From: Burkholderiales bacterium
GTDB lineage: Bacteria; Pseudomonadota; Gammaproteobacteria; Burkholderiales; Burkholderiaceae
NCBI GenBank assembly: GCA_947372535.1
Contig: CANBUA010000293.1
Coordinates: 1 to 5,463, forward strand
DNA: 5,463 nt
Direction of reading: 5' to 3'
Positions 1-4,600 of the stretch are shown in pieces (positions within the stretch are counted from its first letter, which is position 1; the number at the start of each line of letters is the position of its first letter). The notes below the pieces were generated by a model that saw only the letters and a program-made list of their open reading frames with translations, had not been told where the DNA came from and made no database searches. The position numbers were made by a program, and so were the translations under genes.

Positions 1-13
1 GATTCAAACCTTC

Positions 14-481
14 ATGTCTCACACGTCATTCTTCCAATGGGTCAGCATCGCCTTGCTGGGCCTGAGCAGCACGCTCGCCTTCTCGCAAGCCGACATGCCC
101 ACGCAGGCCCAACACCTGCCCACGGTCCAGCTTGGCGCGGGCATGCACATCATCAAGGCTGAAGTGGCCCAGACGCCCCGCGAACATGCCATCGGGCTGA
201 TGTTCCGCACCAGCATGGGGGCCAATGAAGGCATGGTCTTCGCGTTCCCGGAGATTGCCAAGCAATGCTTCTGGATGAAAAACACCTTGATCCCCTTGTC
301 GGTGGCCTTCGTCGCCGCCGACGGCCGCATCGTCAACGTCGATGAGATGCAGGCGCAAACCGAGAACCCGCATTGCTCGACCGAGCCGGTGCCCTATGTG
401 TTGGAGATGAACAAAGGCTGGTTCGCCAAGCATGGGATCAAGGCGGGCGACAAGTTGTCAGGCCCGCCGTTCAGACGGTGA
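14..481 (+). CDS. Exported DUF192 family protein
   Basis: A 155-residue protein of the DUF192 family, whose biochemical role is unknown to me. Residues 6-22 form a hydrophobic stretch ending in a signal-peptidase I-like site (SQA, cleavage after A26), so the mature protein is probably periplasmic. The DUF192 domain spans about residues 38-150 and shows the family's hallmark blocks: GLMFR at 61-65, FWMKNT at 86-91 followed by PLSVAF, and VLEMN at 129-133. The length is normal for an exported family member. The ATG start lies only 13 bases from the window edge, no ribosome binding site is visible in those bases and no in-frame stop precedes it, so the true start could lie further upstream. The n-region as called has no Lys or Arg, which also hints at a longer N-terminus. 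It is separated from the sulfur genes by a 115-base AT-rich gap and shows no clear functional link to them. Confidence 0.88.
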   Translation: MSHTSFFQWVSIALLGLSSTLAFSQADMPTQAQHLPTVQLGAGMHIIKAEVAQTPREHAIGLMFRTSMGANEGMVFAFPEIAKQCFWMKNTLIPLSVAFVAADGRIVNVDEMQAQTENPHCSTEPVPYVLEMNKGWFAKHGIKAGDKLSGPPFRR

Positions 482-498
482 GGCGTGCAACCAACACC

Positions 499-506
499 CA
501 TTTATA
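499..506 (+). promoter_or_regulatory. Extra CATTTATA half-site
   Basis: The octamer CATTTATA here is identical to the inner part of the right arm of the inverted repeat at 528-552 (544-551) and matches its left arm on the other strand (529-536). The half-site centres are 30 and 15 bases apart, close to three and one and a half helical turns. Such spacing could suit a multimeric regulator, but the AT-rich context raises the chance of coincidence. Confidence 0.3.
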
Positions 507-527
507 ACCAAAAGAAATATACAACCC

Positions 528-552
528 ATATAAATGTTCTTTGCATTTATAT
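528..552. promoter_or_regulatory. Perfect 9-bp inverted repeat, candidate operator
   Basis: The arms ATATAAATG (528-536) and CATTTATAT (544-552) are exact reverse complements separated by seven bases (TTCTTTG). The element overlaps the only plausible -10-like hexamer (TATAAA, 529-534) and lies 45 bases before the transporter start. A dyad of this size is the right scale for a dimeric regulator such as a LysR-, GntR- or TetR-type protein. Which regulator binds cannot be told from the sequence. It is not followed by a T-run, so it is not an intrinsic terminator. Confidence 0.45.
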
Positions 553-559
553 AGAAGGT

Positions 560-582
560 TTCTACATTTCAGGCCTGTAGAA
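560..582. repeat. Second inverted repeat, 7-bp arms
   Basis: TTCTACA (560-566) and TGTAGAA (576-582) are perfect reverse complements around a nine-base spacer, and the 8-bp palindrome CAGGCCTG (570-577) partly overlaps the right arm. The element ends 14 bases before the transporter ATG, so in mRNA it could form a hairpin near the ribosome binding site; on DNA it could be a second operator. Its sequence is unrelated to the dyad at 528-552. Confidence 0.35.
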
Positions 583-596
583 CGCTGAAGTGTTTC

Positions 597-1376
597 ATGA
601 TGTTTGATTGGATGGCCATCGCTGCGGGCGCTGGTGTGGGGGTGGTGGTCGGTTTGACGGGCGTCGGTGGCGGCTCCTTGATGACGCCCTTGCTCATCTC
701 GGTGTTTCACCTGGACAAGGCCATCGCCATTGGCACGGATTTGTGGTTTGCAGGCTTGACCAAGGTCTCCGGGTCGGTGGCCCATCACCGCGAAGACCAT
801 GTCGATTACCAGATCGTGAGACGACTGCTGGTTGGCAGTATTCCGGCCACGGTCGCGACCATGGTCTACATGCACATGGTGGGTTTGACCCGAAAGAACG
901 ACAGCACCCTCGCCTACGCCCTGGGCATTGCCTTGCTGCTGACGGCGATCACGGTGGCGTTCAGGCCCGTCTGGTTCAAGGTCGGCCTCTGGTTGGAGCG
1001 CTACATCACCGACGAGCGTCGCCCAGCCCTGACCGTGATTTGCGGCGCGATCCTGGGGGTGATGGTGTCGCTGAGTTCCATTGGCGCGGGGGCCTTGGGC
1101 GCCACGATGATTTTGCTCCTGTACCCACGCCTGGACATGAAGCGGCTGGTCGGCAGCGACATCGCCCACGCAGTGCCGCTGACCATCGTGGCGGGCATCG
1201 GGCACGCGTCTTTGGGCAACGTGAATTGGTCCTTATTACTAGAACTGCTGATCGGATCACTCCCAGGAATATGGATCGGGGCCAAGCTGACCAAGCATTT
1301 GCCTGAGACAATCACACGTTTTGCTCTCTGCATCTGTCTGGTCATCGCCGCCAAGAAGGTTTTGCTGGCCGCCTGA
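597..1376 (+). CDS. TauE/SafE (TSUP) family transporter, possible sulfite exporter or sulfate carrier
   Basis: A 259-residue polytopic inner-membrane protein with about eight hydrophobic segments, the usual size for TSUP carriers. The family's internal duplication is visible. The glycine-rich block GLTGVGGGSLMTPLL (19-33) has a counterpart in GVMVSLSSIGAGALGA (154-169). The GTDLWFAGLTK stretch (46-56) is echoed by GSDIAHAVPLT (186-196), and LLVGSIPA (77-84) by LLIGSLPG (217-224). Family members move small sulfur or carbon anions (sulfite, sulfonates, sulfoacetate, sulfate). Placement directly before cysI suggests sulfite efflux or sulfate uptake here, but the substrate is an inference. Two ATGs in tandem (597 and 600) are possible starts; a weak GAAG lies six bases before the first. 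About 70 bases separate it from cysI, with a terminator-like hairpin between, so co-transcription with the cys genes is uncertain. Codons 213-250 use many triplets rare in the neighbouring genes. Confidence 0.88.
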   Translation: MMFDWMAIAAGAGVGVVVGLTGVGGGSLMTPLLISVFHLDKAIAIGTDLWFAGLTKVSGSVAHHREDHVDYQIVRRLLVGSIPATVATMVYMHMVGLTRKNDSTLAYALGIALLLTAITVAFRPVWFKVGLWLERYITDERRPALTVICGAILGVMVSLSSIGAGALGATMILLLYPRLDMKRLVGSDIAHAVPLTIVAGIGHASLGNVNWSLLLELLIGSLPGIWIGAKLTKHLPETITRFALCICLVIAAKKVLLAA

Positions 1377-1382
1377 AGACCC

Positions 1383-1408
1383 GCTCTGCAAGAGCATCTT
1401 TGTTTTTT
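1383..1408 (+). terminator. Weak intrinsic terminator-like hairpin after the transporter gene
   Basis: GCTCT (1383-1387) pairs with AGAGC (1391-1395) across a three-base loop, followed by a T-rich tract that ends in six consecutive Ts (1403-1408). It sits seven bases past the transporter stop codon. The stem is only five base pairs and eight mostly T/C bases separate it from the T6 run, so termination is probably partial at best. It could leave the transporter and the cys genes as separately tunable units. Confidence 0.33.
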
Positions 1409-1422
1409 GACACATTGACACC
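1407..1422 (+). promoter_or_regulatory. Tandem TTGACAC units in the cysI leader, possible -35 or regulator site
   Basis: TTGACACA (1407-1414) is followed immediately by TTGACACC (1415-1422), an 8-bp direct tandem repeat with one mismatch. Each contains a perfect sigma-70 -35 hexamer. No acceptable -10 hexamer lies 16-18 bases downstream of either, since that space runs into AAGGCGGGAGAG, the cysI ribosome binding region. It may instead be a regulator site, or chance. The same heptamer recurs at 3166-3172 before the DUF934 gene. Confidence 0.28.
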
Positions 1423-1446
1423 CAGCTACAAGGCGGGAGAGTTGCC

Positions 1447-3156
1447 ATGTATCAGTACACCGAATTCGACAAGCACTTCGTCCACCAACGCGCCGCGCAG
1501 TTCCGCGATCAGCTCGACCGCAACCTCGCCGGCACGTTGGGCGACGATGAGTTCCGCCCGCTGCGCCTGCAAAACGGCTGGTACATCCAGCGCCATGCGC
1601 CCATGCTGCGCGTGGCCGTGCCCTATGGCGAGTTGTCTGCGCGCCAGATGCGCCAGCTCGCCCGCATCGCCCGGGAGTACGACCGCGGTTATGCCCACTT
1701 CACCACGCGCCAGAACGTCCAGTACAACTGGATCCCCTTGAGCAAAAGCGCCGACGTGATGGACCTGCTGGCCGAGGTCAACATGCACGGCATCCAGACC
1801 TCGGGCAACTGCATCCGCAACATCACGGCCGATGCCATGGTGGGCGTGGCCGAAGATGAAATCATCGACGCACGCCCCTACTGCGAAGTGCTGCGCCAGT
1901 GGTCTACCTTGCACCCTGAGTTCGCCTTCCTGCCGCGCAAGTTCAAGATCGCTGTCAGCGGCGCCAAGGAAGACCGCGCCGCCACCTACTGGCACGACAT
2001 CGGCCTGCACCTGCTCAAGAACGACGCGGGCGAGGTCGGCTTCAAGGTCTTGGTCGGCGGTGGCATGGGCCGCACACCCGTCATTGCCACCGAGATCAAC
2101 GCCTTCGTGCCCTGGCAGCAGATCCTGGTCTACATCGAGGCCATCGTGCGGGTCTACAACCGCTATGGCCGCCGCGACAACATGTACAAGGCGCGCATCA
2201 AGATCCTGGTCAAGGCCGAGGGCCAGAAGTTCTTCGACCAGGTCAATGCCGAGTTCAACGACATCCTCACGCGTGACGTGGACGGCGCCGCCCACCTGAT
2301 CCCGCAGGCCGAGTTCGACCGGGTCAATGCAGGTTTCAAGTTCCCCGTTTCGGTGCATCCGCACACGCCCACCGGCAATGGCCTGCCCGCCGGCATCCCC
2401 GAGGCCGAGCAGATCCAATTCAGCAAGTGGCAAGAACGCAATGTGCGCGGCCACAAGGTGCAGGGCTTCAAAAACGTGACCCTGTCGGTCAAGCGCGTGG
2501 GTCAGGCCCCGGGGGATGCCACCGACGTGCAGATGGACTTGATCGCCGACATCGCCGACGAGTTCAGCTGCAGCGAACTGCGCGTGACGCACGACCAGAA
2601 CGTGCTGCTGCCCTTCGTGCGCGAGGAAGACTTGTATGCCGTGTGGCAAGCCGCCAAGGCCGGCAGTTTCGCCTCGCCCAACATCGGCTTGCTCAGCGAC
2701 ATGATCGCCTGCCCCGGCGGTGATTTCTGCGCCCTGGCCAATGCGCGCTCCATCCCGATCGCCAACGAGCTGATCGAGCGCTATCAAGACCTGGACGAGC
2801 TCTACGACATCGGCGAAATCGACCTGCACATCTCCGGCTGCATCAACTCCTGCGGCCACCACCACAGCGGCCACATCGGCATCTTGGGCGTGGACAAGGA
2901 CGGCACCGAGTGGTACCAGATCACCCTGGGCGGCTCCGATGGCTCGGACCATGCGCCTACCAGCGTGGCTGGCAAGGTGATCGGCCCCTCGTTCTCGGCC
3001 GATGAAGTGACCGACGTGATCGAGGCCGTGATCGACACCTACCGCGGCCAGCGCGTACCGCAAGAGAAGTTCGTGGACACCGTCAAGCGCGTGGGCCTGG
3101 ACCCGTTCAAGGTGGCGGCCAATGCCGTGCGCCGCACGACGGCCAAAGCGGCTTGA
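1447..3156 (+). CDS. cysI: Sulfite reductase hemoprotein subunit (siroheme, [4Fe-4S])
   Basis: This 569-residue enzyme should catalyse the six-electron reduction of sulfite to sulfide in the cytoplasm. Its length is close to that of E. coli CysI. The cluster/siroheme ligands are clear: CPGGDFC (C422, C428) and CINSC (C465, C469), giving the CX5C...CX3C pattern, followed by GHHHSGHIGILG. Anion-binding basic residues typical of the family are seen at R88 (TTRQNVQ), R124 (GNCIRN) and K165/K167 (PRKFK). Duplicated ferredoxin-like half-domains are expected around residues 45-110 and 335-400. Nitrite reductases share this fold, but the cysH/cysD neighbours point to sulfite. GGGAG at 1435-1439 precedes the ATG by seven bases and fixes the start. 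It is the first gene of the tight cys cluster, 29 bases before the DUF934 gene. No CysJ flavoprotein gene is in the window, so its electron donor is not shown (ferredoxin or another carrier). Confidence 0.95.
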   Translation: MYQYTEFDKHFVHQRAAQFRDQLDRNLAGTLGDDEFRPLRLQNGWYIQRHAPMLRVAVPYGELSARQMRQLARIAREYDRGYAHFTTRQNVQYNWIPLSKSADVMDLLAEVNMHGIQTSGNCIRNITADAMVGVAEDEIIDARPYCEVLRQWSTLHPEFAFLPRKFKIAVSGAKEDRAATYWHDIGLHLLKNDAGEVGFKVLVGGGMGRTPVIATEINAFVPWQQILVYIEAIVRVYNRYGRRDNMYKARIKILVKAEGQKFFDQVNAEFNDILTRDVDGAAHLIPQAEFDRVNAGFKFPVSVHPHTPTGNGLPAGIPEAEQIQFSKWQERNVRGHKVQGFKNVTLSVKRVGQAPGDATDVQMDLIADIADEFSCSELRVTHDQNVLLPFVREEDLYAVWQAAKAGSFASPNIGLLSDMIACPGGDFCALANARSIPIANELIERYQDLDELYDIGEIDLHISGCINSCGHHHSGHIGILGVDKDGTEWYQITLGGSDGSDHAPTSVAGKVIGPSFSADEVTDVIEAVIDTYRGQRVPQEKFVDTVKRVGLDPFKVAANAVRRTTAKAA

Positions 3157-3165
3157 TCCCATCGG

Positions 3166-3172
3166 TTGACAC
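3166..3172 (+). promoter_or_regulatory. Third TTGACAC copy, cysI-DUF934 gap
   Basis: TTGACAC occurs in the 29-base gap between cysI and the DUF934 gene, matching the two copies before cysI. It is just upstream of the ribosome binding site GAGAAG (3173-3178). No -10 partner is visible at the right distance. Recorded because all three copies fall in short noncoding leaders, but the heptamer is short enough for chance. Confidence 0.2.
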
Positions 3173-3178
3173 GAGAAG
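3173..3178 (+). promoter_or_regulatory. Ribosome binding site fixing the DUF934 start
   Basis: GAGAAG lies seven bases before the ATG at 3186. The reading frame is open back to a TTG at 3153 inside the cysI stop region, but that codon overlaps the cysI end and lacks a comparable site, so 3186 is the better start. Confidence 0.6.
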
Positions 3179-3185
3179 ATTCACC

Positions 3186-3698
3186 ATGAAATTCATCGAC
3201 ACCCATCACCACCACGACCAGTGGCACACCGTCGGCGGCGAGGACGGCCCCATGTCGCACCCGCCCGTCAAGTCCTACAGCCTGCTGACCCTGGGCCAGT
3301 GGCATGCCGTGCGCGAGCAATGGCCCACCAAGGGCTCGGACGACTACAAACCGGTCGGCGTGATCGTGCCCAACGACATCGACATCGAAGTGCTTGAAGC
3401 CGATGTGTGCCGCTTGTCCCTGGTCGTGTTGCAGTTCCCAAAGTGGGTGGACGGCCGCGCCTACACGCAAGCCCACATCCTGCGCAAGCGCTACCGCTTT
3501 GGCGGCGAGATCCGCGCCACTGGCGAAGTGCTGGTAGACATGATGCCGCTGCTGGCCCGCACGGGTTTTGACGCCGTGGCTTTGCGTGGCGACCAGGACC
3601 GCGCCGCAGCCGAACGTGCCTTGGGCTTCTTCGCCGCGCGTGGCCACTACCAGGGCGATGTGCAAGAGACCAAGCCCGTGTTCAACCGCGCCGCCTGA
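3186..3698 (+). CDS. DUF934 family protein, probable sulfite-reduction accessory factor
   Basis: A 170-residue soluble protein with no signal peptide or membrane segment. The family core is visible at about residues 84-134: FPKWVDGRAYTQAHILRKRY followed by a GGEIRATGEVLVD block and ARTGFDAVALR. DUF934 proteins are commonly encoded next to cysI in proteobacteria that lack an obvious CysJ. As I recall, mutant fitness work has linked them to cysteine/sulfite metabolism, possibly as helpers or electron-transfer partners of sulfite reductase, but the mechanism is not established to my knowledge. The protein has only one cysteine (C75), so it is unlikely to hold an iron-sulfur cluster alone. A four-histidine run near the N-terminus (DTHHHHDQWH, 5-14) is notable. 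It sits 29 bases after cysI and 29 bases before cysH, so it is almost certainly in the same transcript. Confidence 0.87.
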   Translation: MKFIDTHHHHDQWHTVGGEDGPMSHPPVKSYSLLTLGQWHAVREQWPTKGSDDYKPVGVIVPNDIDIEVLEADVCRLSLVVLQFPKWVDGRAYTQAHILRKRYRFGGEIRATGEVLVDMMPLLARTGFDAVALRGDQDRAAAERALGFFAARGHYQGDVQETKPVFNRAA

Positions 3699-3727
3699 TC
3701 GCTTGAACGACTTGAAGGACAAGCCCC

Positions 3728-4579
3728 ATGAATGAATCCTCATCGCTCGATGGCTCCTCGCTCGGCGTCTCTTCGCTGATCGGCGGTGACGCGCCGGCGG
3801 GTTCGGCCATCGGCCTGTATGCCCGCGCCAGCGCGGACTTCGAGGCCAAGCTGGCCGCCACGGTCGCGCTGCTCCAGGCCGCCGCTGCTGAGAACCCGGG
3901 CAAGGTCGTGCAGGCCACCAGCCTGGGTGTGGAAGACATGATCGTGACGGACCTGATCGCCCGTCATGGCATCGCCATCGCCATCGGCACGCTGGAGACC
4001 GGCATGCTGCATGCCGAGACTTCCGCCCTGATCCCGACCATCGAGTCGCACTACGCGGCGCAAGGCTTGAAGGTCGAGGTCTATCGCCCCGTGCAGGAAA
4101 CGGCCATCGCCTTCGTCAAGCAGAACGGCGAGAAGGCCATGTACGAGAGCCTGGATCTGCGCAAGGCCTGCTGCGGTTTCCGCAAGCTCGAGCCCCTGGG
4201 CCGCATGCTGGACGGCCGAACCGGCTGGATCACCGGCCTGCGCCGCGAGCAATCGAACAACCGCGGCGACATGCTGGCGCGCGAGCAGGACGACAAAGGC
4301 CGCGCCAAGTTCAACCCCATGATCGACTGGACCTGGGGCGACGTGTGGCACTACGTGTCCATCAACCAGGTGCCCTACAACCCCCTGCATGACCAGTTCA
4401 TGCCCAGCATCGGCTGCGCGCCCTGCACCCGGGCGATTGCCGTGGGTGAGGATTTCCGCGCCGGCCGCTGGTGGTGGGAGGACGAAAAGGCCAAGGAATG
4501 CGGCCTGCACGTGCACCAGGATCAGGCTGGCGAAGAACTGCCGCCGCTGGTCTCGCCCATCGGAACGACGACAAGTTAA
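3728..4579 (+). CDS. cysH: Assimilatory adenylyl-sulfate (APS) reductase, thioredoxin-dependent
   Basis: A 283-residue cytoplasmic enzyme that reduces activated sulfate to sulfite. The nucleotide-binding region is at about 60-75 (TSLGVEDM), followed by LETGMLHAET (89-98) and TGLRREQS (169-176). CC at 148-149 and CAPC at 230-233 form the CC...CxxC [4Fe-4S] ligand set that marks APS reductases; PAPS-specific enzymes such as E. coli CysH lack it. The catalytic cysteine is C258 in ECGLH. There is no C-terminal thioredoxin domain, so external thioredoxin is the expected reductant. The start is well supported by AAGGA at 3715-3719, eight bases before the ATG. Residues 1-25 are a serine/glycine-rich extension containing three SSLxx repeats and are probably disordered. 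By family, cysH is a sound symbol, but the substrate is most likely APS rather than PAPS. Confidence 0.94.
   Translation: MNESSSLDGSSLGVSSLIGGDAPAGSAIGLYARASADFEAKLAATVALLQAAAAENPGKVVQATSLGVEDMIVTDLIARHGIAIAIGTLETGMLHAETSALIPTIESHYAAQGLKVEVYRPVQETAIAFVKQNGEKAMYESLDLRKACCGFRKLEPLGRMLDGRTGWITGLRREQSNNRGDMLAREQDDKGRAKFNPMIDWTWGDVWHYVSINQVPYNPLHDQFMPSIGCAPCTRAIAVGEDFRAGRWWWEDEKAKECGLHVHQDQAGEELPPLVSPIGTTTS
3740..3784 (+). repeat. Three imperfect 15-bp tandem repeats in the cysH 5' end
   Basis: Codons 5-19 of cysH encode SSLDG, SSLGV and SSLIG, three pentapeptides in a row. At the DNA level each unit begins TC(A/C/T)TCGCT(C/G). The run lies before the conserved catalytic domain and probably codes for a flexible tail, so copy-number change should be tolerated. 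Confidence 0.6.
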
Positions 4580-4600
4580 GACGCAAGAAGACTCAACGCC

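Larger units (their letters stand above)
482..596 (+). promoter_or_regulatory. AT-rich control region before the TSUP transporter
   Basis: This gap is conspicuously AT-rich, especially about 500-570, inside otherwise GC-rich DNA, as expected for a promoter/operator region. A TATAAA hexamer at 529-534 could serve as a -10 box, but no good -35 hexamer sits 16-18 bases upstream, so the promoter may depend on an activator or lie elsewhere. The stretch contains two inverted repeats, annotated separately, and a weak GAAG ribosome binding motif at 587-590, six bases before the ATG at 597. No convincing terminator for the DUF192 gene is visible. Confidence 0.45.

Noticed and set aside
534..554. A six-residue leader-peptide frame (MFFAFI) in the gap before the transporter
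   Set aside because: It has no convincing ribosome binding site and no run of Cys or other regulatory codons; its ATG is simply part of the inverted repeat.
471..1205. A 244-codon open frame on the - strand over the transporter
   Set aside because: Low-complexity His/Gln/Arg/Asp-rich translation, no motifs, and it crosses the AT-rich control region; the + strand transporter has clear family repeats.
1383..1395. Strong intrinsic terminator ending an operon
   Set aside because: The stem is only five base pairs and is separated from the T-run by several bases, so it is listed only as a weak terminator-like element.
1447..3156. Assimilatory nitrite reductase rather than sulfite reductase
   Set aside because: The two families share the siroheme/cluster motifs, but direct linkage to DUF934, an APS reductase and cysD makes sulfite the far more likely substrate.
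1426..3162. A 578-codon open frame on the - strand opposite cysI
   Set aside because: It mirrors cysI almost exactly; the translation is rich in Val, Asp, Gly, His and Ala as expected for an antisense shadow of a GC-rich gene, with no recognisable domain. CysI on the + strand has full motif support.
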